From CAYONZ01 sp964405465 (lineage in GTDB: Bacteria > Bdellovibrionota > Bdellovibrionia > Bdellovibrionales > JAMPXM01), in assembly GCA_964405465.1 (NCBI GenBank), contig CAYONZ010000007.1, positions 27,900-91,899 of the forward strand: a DNA stretch of 64,000 bases, in the 5' to 3' direction. Shown one piece after another: positions 16,904-26,081 of the stretch. The notes below the pieces were generated by a model. That model had not been told where the DNA came from. It made no database searches and saw only the letters and a program-made list of their open reading frames with translations. The number at the start of each line of letters is the position of its first letter. Position 1 is the stretch's first letter. The translations under genes were made by a program, and so were the position numbers.

Positions 16904-18319
16904 TCACTCGCCGTCGTCATCCATTTCATCGTCTGGCATCGAACCAAGATTGTACTTCTCGATCTTATAGCGCATCGATCGAAAGGTGATGCCCAATAGG
17001 TTGGCGGCCTTCTTTTTTACACCACCCGAAACATGTAAGGCTTTGATGATCAATTCTTTTTCGATCTGCTCAAGCACTCGCTCGAGATCTACACCATCTT
17101 CAGTGATTTCAATACCCTCACTATTACCCCAAGCCTTACGCCCGGTCGGCGTATTTACAAAAGGCGGTAGACTCTCAGGCAAAATGGTCGCACCACCTTC
17201 GAGCGCGACTGTTCGCTCAATGATATTTTCGAGCTCTCGTACGTTACCCGGGTAATCGTACTTCTTCATCAAGTCCATCGCTTCTTTGCTGATCGAGTTC
17301 ACCTGTTTATTCAAACGCTGATTGTATTTCTGTAAGAAATGACCAGCCAGCAATGGAATATCGTCACGACGTTCACGTAGGCTCGGTGTTTTGATGTTGA
17401 TGACATTCAAACGATAGAACAAATCTTGACGAAAAGTACCCTGAGCCACCATGTCTTCAAGGTTTCGATTGGTTGCCGCAATAATACGAACATCGACTTT
17501 CACATCTTCAGTGGCACCCACACGGCGAATCATGCGTTCTTGAATTGCGCGAAGGAGTTTCACCTGAATAGTCAAAGGTAACTCACCCACCTCATCCAAA
17601 AACAATGTTCCACCATCCGCGACTTCAAACAGACCCGATTTATCGCTGATAGCTCCAGTGAATGAGCCTTTTTTATGACCAAACATTTCAGATTCCATCA
17701 GCTGCTCAGGAATCGCACCACAGTTGATTGTCACATATGGACGTTCTTTAAATGGACCATTCGTGTGAATGGCCCGAGCAATCATCTCTTTACCTGTTCC
17801 GCTTTCTCCCGTAATCAAAACATTGGTGGGACTATCGGAAACACGTTTCACTAAGTCGTAAATGCGATGCATGGCCTCCGAGTTACCGACGAGATTTTGA
17901 AAACTATACTCTTTTTCAAGTTCTTTTTTTAGAGTGCGGTTCTCAACTTCAAGACTCTTGCTGCGAAGTGCGTTGGCAATATTGATACGCACTTCATCGA
18001 GTTTGAATGGCTTTGTAAGGTAATCATAGGCACCCATTTTCATCGCCTCAACAGCTGTCTCAGCGGTTCCAAATGCGGTGATCATCATAAATAATAAATC
18101 GGGATAATTCTCACGAACATGTTTTAAAAGTTCAATGCCCGTCACATTGGGCATTTGTAGATCTGAAATCACCATGTCGATGGATTTCTTCTTTAGCATT
18201 TCAATAGCAAGTTTGCCGTCTGCTACACACGTGACTTCGTAACCCTCTTTTCGCAACATGATATCCAAAAACTCGCGAATTGATTCTTCGTCGTCCACAA
18301 CCAAAATTCTAGGCTTCAT
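16904..18319 (-). CDS. pilR: Sigma-54 response regulator PilR
   Basis: 471 residues: receiver domain (1-120; phosphoacceptor Asp in MVISDLQMP, about 53), AAA+ sigma-54 activation domain (about 145-385; Walker A GESGTGKE, GSFTGA sigma-54 contact loop, Walker B FLDEVGE), and a C-terminal Fis-type helix-turn-helix (about 435-460). It activates sigma-54 promoters, classically pilA. Its start overlaps the end of pilS by four bases. The name rests on linkage to pilB, pilT, pilC and pilS. Confidence 0.92.
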   Translation of the reverse strand: MKPRILVVDDEESIREFLDIMLRKEGYEVTCVADGKLAIEMLKKKSIDMVISDLQMPNVTGIELLKHVRENYPDLLFMMITAFGTAETAVEAMKMGAYDYLTKPFKLDEVRINIANALRSKSLEVENRTLKKELEKEYSFQNLVGNSEAMHRIYDLVKRVSDSPTNVLITGESGTGKEMIARAIHTNGPFKERPYVTINCGAIPEQLMESEMFGHKKGSFTGAISDKSGLFEVADGGTLFLDEVGELPLTIQVKLLRAIQERMIRRVGATEDVKVDVRIIAATNRNLEDMVAQGTFRQDLFYRLNVINIKTPSLRERRDDIPLLAGHFLQKYNQRLNKQVNSISKEAMDLMKKYDYPGNVRELENIIERTVALEGGATILPESLPPFVNTPTGRKAWGNSEGIEITEDGVDLERVLEQIEKELIIKALHVSGGVKKKAANLLGITFRSMRYKIEKYNLGSMPDDEMDDDGE

Positions 18320-20055
18320 CCATGACCTCTCTTCCTCACTTCTAAATCATCCTTTGAGTCTGATTTTTCTGCAAGATTTAAATCAAGAGTCTGGTTACCA
18401 GTCGTGATTGAATTTCCTTTCGAATACCTGGGAAATTCAATTCTAAACTCAGTACCCTTACCCTTTTCACTCTCAACAAAAATTCGTGCATTATGACCCT
18501 CAATAATCTTATGAACAACAGCTAGACCAAGGCCGGTCCCCTTTGGCTTTGTTGTATGAAATGGCTCGAATATTTTTTTCAGATTTTTCTCTTCGATGCC
18601 GCACCCAGAATCTCTGACCCGTAAGATCACCCGATCCTGCTGATCTGCTGTCGCAATTGTAATGCTCGCGGCCTCGGTGTCGTGCATAGATTGGTAAGCG
18701 TTGATAATTATATTCAAAAGTGCCTGCTTCAATTTGTCTTTATTGCCCGAGATTTGACCATGTGCTTTGAGATCAACACTTTGAACCACATCTTGCCGTA
18801 AGGCCTGGTTCATTTTCAGCATCTCCAAAATGTCTTGAAGCAGAAGATTTAAATCAACGATCGCGTCCGGAGGTTTTTCTGGACGAACAAATTCTAAGAA
18901 CTCACTAATTAAGTTATTCAAGCGATCAATTTCCCGCAGAACAATCTTCATTAGTTTTTTATCTTCTGCTGTTGCCCCAGCGTAACCGGCCTCAAGCAAT
19001 TGGATGCTCCCACTGATACTCGCCAATGGATTGCGAATCTCATGGGCAATACCCGCTGCCAGCTGCCCAACAGCAGCTAATTTCTCACTCTGTCTCATCG
19101 CAAACTCAAGTTCACGCACCCTTGTAAGATCTTGAAACGTCAAGACATAGCCTTTTACCAGGTCATCTTCAGACTCCAGTTTTGCAGCAATAAACTCAAG
19201 CTGCACACGTTCGCGATCTGCATCACTTAAAAGCCAATCAAATCGAACCGAGGTCTTTTGCTCCGAACCCAAAAGCTCACGCAAACGGCTCCAGATACCA
19301 GGTAAAATTCCTTCGATGTTCTGCTCTTGGAGTCTATCTTTCGATAGACGAAGTATTTCACGTGCAGAGCGATTGCTTTGTAAGATTTCTCCTTGCGAGC
19401 TCACCGTAAACATTCCGACCGGTATGTTTTCTAGAATCAACTCTTGGAGATTACGTAAAGCACTTAGATCTTTACGCCGAGCCAGGAGTTCGGTTCCCAT
19501 AAAATTCAATTGCTCACTCAAAAACCCTGACAGCCATGCCACAGTGAAAAATGCGATATTGTTCACGCCGACAGCAAAGAACAAGGCCTGTCCATGAATT
19601 GTAGGAGTTAAAATCAAAAGAACGCTAAAGAGCATCGACGTCCAAAGCGCCAATACCATTGCACCTCTACGTCGAAAGACAAAGCCACACAAAATAATAT
19701 TCACCAAGTAAAGAAACAAGAAAATCGATTGGCTTACGCCTGTGAAAAAAATCAATCCCGTTATAAAAGCCGAGTCAAAGAAGAACAAAAAGGCTGTTGG
19801 AAACCAAATTTTGAGACTCTCATCAAAGTAAAGTACATAGAGCCAATTTACTAAAAACGAAATACCAAGAAGAGAGTAGACCGGAAACAATAGATCCGTA
19901 TTGATAAACTCAGGCTGCAATGCCTGGAATATCATAGAAATGGCCAAAAGTGCCAACACAAAGGCCAAGCGCACGCTCTCGATGATCAACAATTGACCAC
20001 GAGACCTCGTGAGATCTGAGAGCGCTTCACTTTTTTCATTTGCGTTGAGTGCCAC
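18316..20055 (-). CDS. pilS: Membrane histidine kinase PilS
   Basis: 579 residues: about six N-terminal membrane helices (25-190), a PAS domain (about 210-320), HisKA with the phosphorylated His in AAGIAHEIRNPLA (about 345), and HATPase_c (about 450-560; N box, DSGCGIE, TGLGLAV). It phosphorylates PilR and may sense pilin in the inner membrane, as known for PilS. Sits eight bases after pilC. Confidence 0.92.
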   Translation of the reverse strand: MALNANEKSEALSDLTRSRGQLLIIESVRLAFVLALLAISMIFQALQPEFINTDLLFPVYSLLGISFLVNWLYVLYFDESLKIWFPTAFLFFFDSAFITGLIFFTGVSQSIFLFLYLVNIILCGFVFRRRGAMVLALWTSMLFSVLLILTPTIHGQALFFAVGVNNIAFFTVAWLSGFLSEQLNFMGTELLARRKDLSALRNLQELILENIPVGMFTVSSQGEILQSNRSAREILRLSKDRLQEQNIEGILPGIWSRLRELLGSEQKTSVRFDWLLSDADRERVQLEFIAAKLESEDDLVKGYVLTFQDLTRVRELEFAMRQSEKLAAVGQLAAGIAHEIRNPLASISGSIQLLEAGYAGATAEDKKLMKIVLREIDRLNNLISEFLEFVRPEKPPDAIVDLNLLLQDILEMLKMNQALRQDVVQSVDLKAHGQISGNKDKLKQALLNIIINAYQSMHDTEAASITIATADQQDRVILRVRDSGCGIEEKNLKKIFEPFHTTKPKGTGLGLAVVHKIIEGHNARIFVESEKGKGTEFRIEFPRYSKGNSITTGNQTLDLNLAEKSDSKDDLEVRKRGHG

Positions 20056-20063
20056 TTCCCGCC

Positions 20064-21296
20064 TTACCCGACAGCTCCTGCCAGATTGAAAATCGGAAGA
20101 TACATTGCCACGACTAACACTGCGATGATTCCACCCAAAAACACCATTAAGAGTGGCTCGAGTATACTCGTCAAGGCACCAACTGCGACATCGACCTCGT
20201 CTTCATAGAAGTCTGCAATCTTCGCAAGCATGGTGTCGAGGTTACCAGTTTGTTCACCCACTCCGATCATTTGCGTTACCATTCCAGGGATATATTTTTC
20301 TTTAACCAGTGGAGTCGTTATCGATTTACCTTCTGAAATTGAGTCTCTTGCACGAATCAGCGTCTTCTCTAAAACAGCATTGCCCACAACCTTCGAAGCA
20401 ATGTCCATGGCTTCCATAATTCCCACGCCCGACGACAAGAGAGTCGCGAGGGTACGGGTGAATCTTGCGATGCCGCCTTTTTGAATCAATGACCCCAAGA
20501 GCGGAACATCAATCATCACTGCATCCAGCGTTTCTCTTCCGGGTTCAGTTTCATAATAAGTGCGAGTAGCAAAAAATGTGATGACGCCACCAGCAAGCAC
20601 CATCCACCAATAGGTGGTAAAGAACTTACTGAGCGAGATCACAAATTTAGTCATACCTGGCAACTCTTGCCCCGCGCCCTCGAAAAGCTGTTTAAATTTC
20701 GGAATAACAAAAATCAAAATCGCAGCAATAACCAAGCCCGCAACAAATAAGATAACTGCAGGATAAATCAATGCGCCCTTTACTTTTCCCTGAACCTTTA
20801 CTGATTTTTCAATATAGATCGCAAGGCGATTGAGAACAACATCAAGACCGCCGGACTCTTCACCCGCACGAACCATATTGACATAAAATCGATCAAAGAC
20901 CTTAGGGTAATCTCCTAAGCTATCGCCCAAACGTTTTCCCTGGCTAACCGAATTGATCACACCCTGCAGAGCATTCGACAGAGCTGGAGTTCGCGCGCTT
21001 TTACCGAGAACATCAAGACTTTGCAAAATTGGAATACCCGAAGAAAGAAGCGTGGCTAACTGGCGAGTAAAGATCTGCAGCTCCTTGGGCTTTACCCGTC
21101 CGCCCAGACCCAAATCAAAGCCGCCCGTCTTCTTTGCAGCTCCAGATGGTGCCGCACCATCTGAATTCACTATTTTTAAAACCGCCATACCTTTCGCCCG
21201 CAGCTTAACCCGAGCCTCGGCTTCATTCACCGCCTCAAGAATTACCTTGGCGCTTTTGCCATCCGCCATTTTGACTTCTGCAGAAAACTTACTCAT
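20064..21296 (-). CDS. pilC: Type IV pilus inner-membrane platform protein PilC
   Basis: 410 residues, two T2SF domains (about 75-195 and 280-400), with membrane segments near 180-200, 230-250 and 380-400, as in PilC/GspF. It anchors the PilB and PilT motors and passes pilin into the fibre. Start overlaps the pilT stop as TAATG, so translation is coupled. Confidence 0.95.
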   Translation of the reverse strand: MSKFSAEVKMADGKSAKVILEAVNEAEARVKLRAKGMAVLKIVNSDGAAPSGAAKKTGGFDLGLGGRVKPKELQIFTRQLATLLSSGIPILQSLDVLGKSARTPALSNALQGVINSVSQGKRLGDSLGDYPKVFDRFYVNMVRAGEESGGLDVVLNRLAIYIEKSVKVQGKVKGALIYPAVILFVAGLVIAAILIFVIPKFKQLFEGAGQELPGMTKFVISLSKFFTTYWWMVLAGGVITFFATRTYYETEPGRETLDAVMIDVPLLGSLIQKGGIARFTRTLATLLSSGVGIMEAMDIASKVVGNAVLEKTLIRARDSISEGKSITTPLVKEKYIPGMVTQMIGVGEQTGNLDTMLAKIADFYEDEVDVAVGALTSILEPLLMVFLGGIIAVLVVAMYLPIFNLAGAVG

Positions 21297-22363
21297 TAGA
21301 CACCCACCTTCTTCAACATCTGATCAAGCTGCTCTGGGTTTGGACTCGCACCAAACGCGATCTTCATATCGATTTTTCTACGAATGATTAGATTTATCAG
21401 CGATTGGTTCATCGTCACCATACCTGAACGGTCTTGTCCGACCTGCATCATACTTTCGACCTGATGCAATTTGTTTTCGCGAATGAGATTACGAATACTC
21501 GGAGTCATTGCCAAATATTCAATGCAACACACTCGCCCCCCCTGCAAACTCGGCAAGAGCCTTTGGCTGATAACCCCTTGAAGCGAAAAGCTCAACATCA
21601 CGCGGATACGGTCTTGGTGTTCTGCCGGAAACACACTGACGATACGATTAATTGTCTGAATCGCAGAATTCGTGTGGAGAGTTGCAAAGACCAAGTGGCC
21701 CGTCTCCGCAATCGTCAACGCTGTTTCGATTGTATCATGATCACGCAACTCGCCCAGCAGACAATAGTCAGGATCTTGGCGCAAAAGATACTTCATTGCA
21801 TCCTTATAGGTTTGCGAGTCCGCTCCAATTTCACGCTGGTTCACAATACAGTTTTTGTGTTGATGAACAAACTCGATGGGATCTTCGAGTGTCACAATAT
21901 GACCTGATTTTTCTTCATTGATTTTATCAATAAGCGAAGCAATGGTTGTGGATTTTCCTGATCCCGTAGGACCGGTCACCAAAATCAAACCCCACGGCAT
22001 ATTGGTCAATTCACCAATCGACGCTGGCAAAGTAAGATCTTGAAACCTTGGAATCTGCGTCGGAATCTTTCGAAAGACGCCTGAAACAGCATTTCGTTGA
22101 TAGAAATAATTCGCTCGAAATCGGGCTTGGTTTTTGGCATCGAAACTGAAGTCGAGTTCTTTTTGTTCTTCAAAACGACTTTTTTGAAAATCATTGATCA
22201 CCGAATAACAAAGCTTGCGAGTGGTTTCTTTAGTCAAAACATCCGTCTTAATTCTCACAATTCGCCCATTGATACGCAGCGCTGGTTGCGAACCTGCGAC
22301 AATGTGTAAGTCTGAGGCCCCTTGCTCTGTTGCAAATTTCAGAAGTTGAAGCAGGCTGATCAT
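21296..22363 (-). CDS. pilT: Type IV pilus retraction ATPase PilT
   Basis: 355 residues from ATG 22363-22361 (MISLLQLLKFATEQGASDLH), which begins two bases after the pilB stop and matches the usual N terminus; the longer frame lacks family similarity. Walker A GPTGSGKS near 130, Asp box EDPIEFVH, Walker B LLGELRD, and His box TGHLVFATLHT. Hexameric motor that depolymerises the pilus and drives twitching. Confidence 0.95.
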   Translation of the reverse strand: MISLLQLLKFATEQGASDLHIVAGSQPALRINGRIVRIKTDVLTKETTRKLCYSVINDFQKSRFEEQKELDFSFDAKNQARFRANYFYQRNAVSGVFRKIPTQIPRFQDLTLPASIGELTNMPWGLILVTGPTGSGKSTTIASLIDKINEEKSGHIVTLEDPIEFVHQHKNCIVNQREIGADSQTYKDAMKYLLRQDPDYCLLGELRDHDTIETALTIAETGHLVFATLHTNSAIQTINRIVSVFPAEHQDRIRVMLSFSLQGVISQRLLPSLQGGRVCCIEYLAMTPSIRNLIRENKLHQVESMMQVGQDRSGMVTMNQSLINLIIRRKIDMKIAFGASPNPEQLDQMLKKVGV

Positions 22364-22364
22364 T

Positions 22365-24077
22365 TTATTCTGAATCTCCCACGGTAGTACCAATGACTTG
22401 GTCGATTGAAATTACACCTTGTTTTAACTTAAGCAGTGCCGCGCGCCTGAGCGATCGCATTCCCCCACGAATCGCTGCATGTTTGATCTCGACAGTCGTG
22501 GCATTTTTGAGAATCGCATCTCGCAGAGAATCCGTCATGGTCATCAATTCATAGAGAGCCACTCGCCCCTTGATGCCGGTTTCGTTACAAACCATGCACC
22601 CCTCGCCTCTCGAAACATTATAGCTCGGAATATCTTCAGCCGGTACACCAAGGCCAATCAACACCTCTGGCTCTACCCTGTGAGGAACTTTACACTTTTC
22701 ACAAATTCTTCCAGCTAAACGTTGCGCCACAATCAACGAAACCGTTGAGGTCACAAGAAACCCTTGCACGCCCATATCCAACAACCGGGAGATTGTTGAA
22801 GGGGCATCGTTAGTGTGTAAGGTACTCAAGACCATGTGACCCGTACTCGCCGCTTTGAAGGCAACTTCAGCCGTTTCAAGATCACGAATCTCACCCACCA
22901 AAATAATATCAGGATCTTGACGCAAAAAACTCCGCAGAGCTTCTGCAAACGAAAAACCTATATCTGGATGAACCTGCACCTGATTGATTCCATCGAGATT
23001 GAATTCAACCGGATCTTCTGCCGTTGAAATATTCACCTGTGGATCATTTAGCGATGAAAGTGCGGAGTAAAGGGTCGTAGTTTTTCCGGAACCCGTTGGC
23101 CCCGTCACCAATACCATTCCCTGAGGCTCGTTGATTTTTTTCTGAAACAAATCGAGATCATCTTGCTCAAAGCCAAGCTTGGTCATATCGAGCTTTAAGT
23201 TGGCCTTGTCCAAAAGACGCATCACTATTTTTTCACCAAAGAGAACAGGTAAGACACTCACCCGAAAATCAACTTCAAGACCTGATGGAGTCTTTGCTTT
23301 CAAGCGACCATCTTGAGGCTTCCGTCGTTCTGCGATATCAAGCTTACTCATGATTTTGATACGACTTGAAAGCGCAGCCCCCACACCCGCGGGTGGCTGA
23401 ATTTTTTCATGCAAAACACCATCGACACGAAAGCGAACGCGGAGTCTTTTCTCATATGGCTCAATGTGAATATCTGAAGCCTTAAGCTTGATCGCTTCAC
23501 TGAGCATCAGGTTCACAAACTTGACCACCGGGCCAGAATCAACTTCTCCGGCGTCAAGCATCTGTGCTTCGAGTGAAGCCGTAAAACTGAAAGCCTCATC
23601 TGAAGTCTCCATCTCAGAGACAATCGCTCCGATTTTTTTATCGCCAGTTTTTTCGTAATGACGTTCAATGGCTTTTAAAATCGAGAGTTCAGGAGCCACC
23701 ACAGCTTCGACTTTGCAACGAGTGATAAAGTTTAAATCATCACGCACATACATGTTGCTTGGATCTGCAAAGGCCACAACTAAAACATTGTCTGTTTTTG
23801 AAACTGGAATCACCTGGTGTTTTTCGCATAAATCACGAGGAATGGTCTTTAAAACCTCTGGTTCGATCTCCCATTGCTCAAGATCAATGTAGGGAACGCC
23901 AAATTGTTGCGACAAAAAATCTGCAAGATCTTTGTCTTTCAGATAACCGAGCTTAATCAAAGCTGAAGTCAAACGACCGCCATGATTTTTTTGTTCACGC
24001 TTGGCCTCTTCTAACTGTACTACCGAAATCAAATTATCACGAACCAAGAGTTCGCCTAGGCCCTTGCGTGCTCCCAT
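22365..24077 (-). CDS. pilB: Type IV pilus extension ATPase PilB
   Basis: 570 residues. N-terminal MshEN-type domain (about 5-150), then the ATPase with Walker A GPTGSGKT near 335, Asp box, Walker B ILVGEIRD, His box, and a four-Cys zinc motif (CEKC...CMVC, about 465-500), as in PilB/GspE. It powers pilus polymerisation. ATG 24077 follows AAGGAG. First gene of the pil operon; only about 25 bases separate it from the upstream terminator, so its promoter must overlap that region or lie in the previous gene. Confidence 0.95.
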   Translation of the reverse strand: MGARKGLGELLVRDNLISVVQLEEAKREQKNHGGRLTSALIKLGYLKDKDLADFLSQQFGVPYIDLEQWEIEPEVLKTIPRDLCEKHQVIPVSKTDNVLVVAFADPSNMYVRDDLNFITRCKVEAVVAPELSILKAIERHYEKTGDKKIGAIVSEMETSDEAFSFTASLEAQMLDAGEVDSGPVVKFVNLMLSEAIKLKASDIHIEPYEKRLRVRFRVDGVLHEKIQPPAGVGAALSSRIKIMSKLDIAERRKPQDGRLKAKTPSGLEVDFRVSVLPVLFGEKIVMRLLDKANLKLDMTKLGFEQDDLDLFQKKINEPQGMVLVTGPTGSGKTTTLYSALSSLNDPQVNISTAEDPVEFNLDGINQVQVHPDIGFSFAEALRSFLRQDPDIILVGEIRDLETAEVAFKAASTGHMVLSTLHTNDAPSTISRLLDMGVQGFLVTSTVSLIVAQRLAGRICEKCKVPHRVEPEVLIGLGVPAEDIPSYNVSRGEGCMVCNETGIKGRVALYELMTMTDSLRDAILKNATTVEIKHAAIRGGMRSLRRAALLKLKQGVISIDQVIGTTVGDSE

Positions 24078-24097
24078 ATTTCACTCCTTGAAATACA

Positions 24098-24128
24098 AAA
24101 AGAGGTGAAAAATCAAAAGCTTCACCCC
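24098..24128 (-). terminator. Terminator between the AroE-like gene and pilB
   Basis: Minus strand: GGTGAA (24126-24121), loop, TTCACC (24109-24104), then TCTTTTTG. Confidence 0.6.
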
Positions 24129-24171
24129 TGAGAAAAGTTTACGATGGATCATCTGGCATTGTTACTGCACT

Positions 24172-25092
24172 TTAGTCCGAGTTTTGCTGAGGTATATGCA
24201 AAACTGAAGGATCTCGTTCTTTAACATCGGCCTCAGAAACAAAACTTTGCCTGAGTATTTCAGAATACTGACTTTCGTCGAGATCGAGAGCAAAAGCCTT
24301 TTTAACCCAAAGGCAGTCGGTGATGGATGCGACCTTTACTCCATTAACCACCTGCGCACCGACAGTTCGCGCCTCAGCACTGAGATTCGACTCCACGGGG
24401 GACAAGTTGAGATCAATCCATGCACCGCCAGCTTTTAAAAAGTTCAAATAAAATATTTCGCTCAATTCAGGATTGGTATCGGTACCCACAATAGTATTGA
24501 CCGCTACCGAATGAACTCCTGGAAGTTGGGTTACCATTTGCTTTTTGGTAAATTGAAATTGAACCCCGAAAAAAGTTCGCTGCAGATCCTCAATTAATTC
24601 TTGCGCTAAATATTCATCAGGATCGGTGATATTGATTTTTTCAAATCCCACACGAACCAAAGCGCCCACCACAGCACGAGTCATAGCGCCAGCGCCAATC
24701 ACAAAAACACCGCCAGTAAAATCAAGACCCGTCACATGTTTAGCAACAACCACCTGCATAGCTTCGTATAGAAAACACCGAGGCCACCAACCGTCTGCTT
24801 CGTGTACAAATGCATCACAGACTTTCAATGACATCGTCATTGAAGGAGCACGACTCATTAGTGTCCGCATCTCATCGCAAGAGCTCGAACTCACTCGAAT
24901 TTGTTGAAAGGTCTGAAAGTACTCGGGCAATCGGGCAGCTAAATCCATCGCCGAGATGGACTCATGCACGACTTCATTCTCGACACCATTATGGTTTAAA
25001 ACCTCGCTTAGTAACTGAAAACGTTTGATCTGGTCGGCTTGGGACCCAATATTCGATTCTGTTTCAATATCGAGATTGAGCCAACGAATCAT
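24172..25092 (-). CDS. Divergent shikimate dehydrogenase-like protein
   Basis: 306 residues. The second half has a Rossmann nucleotide-binding loop VFVIGAGAMTRAVVGALV (about 128-145), followed by INITDPDE, as in AroE. The N-terminal half resembles the AroE substrate domain only loosely: the canonical NVTxPxK and GxNTD stretches are not seen in their usual form. It may be a degenerate or redirected AroE homologue. Start overlaps the ribF stop by four bases, so the two are coupled. Confidence 0.55.
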   Translation of the reverse strand: MIRWLNLDIETESNIGSQADQIKRFQLLSEVLNHNGVENEVVHESISAMDLAARLPEYFQTFQQIRVSSSSCDEMRTLMSRAPSMTMSLKVCDAFVHEADGWWPRCFLYEAMQVVVAKHVTGLDFTGGVFVIGAGAMTRAVVGALVRVGFEKINITDPDEYLAQELIEDLQRTFFGVQFQFTKKQMVTQLPGVHSVAVNTIVGTDTNPELSEIFYLNFLKAGGAWIDLNLSPVESNLSAEARTVGAQVVNGVKVASITDCLWVKKAFALDLDESQYSEILRQSFVSEADVKERDPSVLHIPQQNSD

Positions 25093-26012
25093 AGGATCTC
25101 TCTTGCATCACGAATGTCTCTTTGAATCTGGGCAACGAGTTCATCGATTGAAGCAAACTTCTTTTCGCCGCGAAGTTTCTGTTTGAGTTCGACTCGAAGA
25201 GTCTCGCCGTAAAGATCTTCATTGAAATCGAGAAGATGAACTTCAAGAATCGGAGATGCACGTTGATTTTCAAATGTGGGATTGCGACCAATATTCATCA
25301 CACATTTTTTTCGCTCCCCTTCACGAAGAACAAATCCACAGTAGACACCTTCGCTCGGAAGAGTTTCAACATTGGCATTGATGTTGGCAGTTGGCACACC
25401 AATGGTGCGACCGCGGCCTTTGCCCTTTTCGACAATGCCTTGCAAATAAAATCTTCTCCCCAAAAGTCGTTCCGCTGTTGGCAAATCACCTTCACTCAAA
25501 GCCTGACGAATTCGACTACTCGACACCAAAATATCACCGACTTTAACAGGAGGAATGACCTCAACAAAAAAATTAAGCATCTGACTTTGTTGGCGCAAAA
25601 AATCAATTGTTCCGGACTTGTTGGCACCGAATGAAAAATCATAGCCTACAACCAGGGCCTTAGGTTGAAATGGCTTAAAGATAAAATCCTGAACATACCG
25701 TTCGGCCGCGAGATTTGAGAACTCCCGTGAAAAAGGTTCGATCACGAGATAATCAACACCAAGCAGAGACAACTGCTCTTTTTGATCATCAAAATCGAAA
25801 ATACGCCGAACCTCACGATCAGGGTATAAAACTTTTACAGGATGCGGATCAAAGGTCATCACCACCGACGCCACCCCTAATTGTTTGGCCAACTCTAGTG
25901 TACGGGCCATCAATCGACGGTGCCCTAAATGGACGCCATCAAAATTGCCGATGGTCACGACCGAGCCTGTCAGTGGGGCTTCAATTTGCTTTACGCCACG
26001 AATGATTTTCAC
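25089..26012 (-). CDS. ribF: Bifunctional riboflavin kinase / FAD synthetase (RibF)
   Basis: 307 residues from GTG 26012 with GAGAGG before it. N-terminal FAD synthetase domain with IGNFDGVHLGHRRL (about 22-36; HXGH nucleotidyltransferase site) and the SSSRIR motif (about 158), then the riboflavin kinase domain with GRGRTIGVPTANI (about 200). Makes FMN then FAD from riboflavin in the cytoplasm. Confidence 0.93.
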   Translation of the reverse strand: MKIIRGVKQIEAPLTGSVVTIGNFDGVHLGHRRLMARTLELAKQLGVASVVMTFDPHPVKVLYPDREVRRIFDFDDQKEQLSLLGVDYLVIEPFSREFSNLAAERYVQDFIFKPFQPKALVVGYDFSFGANKSGTIDFLRQQSQMLNFFVEVIPPVKVGDILVSSSRIRQALSEGDLPTAERLLGRRFYLQGIVEKGKGRGRTIGVPTANINANVETLPSEGVYCGFVLREGERKKCVMNIGRNPTFENQRASPILEVHLLDFNEDLYGETLRVELKQKLRGEKKFASIDELVAQIQRDIRDAREIL

Positions 26013-26081
26013 CCTCTCAAAATACCAAGATTTACTTGAAAACGTTGAACTTTTTCAGGTTTTGCGATACTGTGCGTCACG

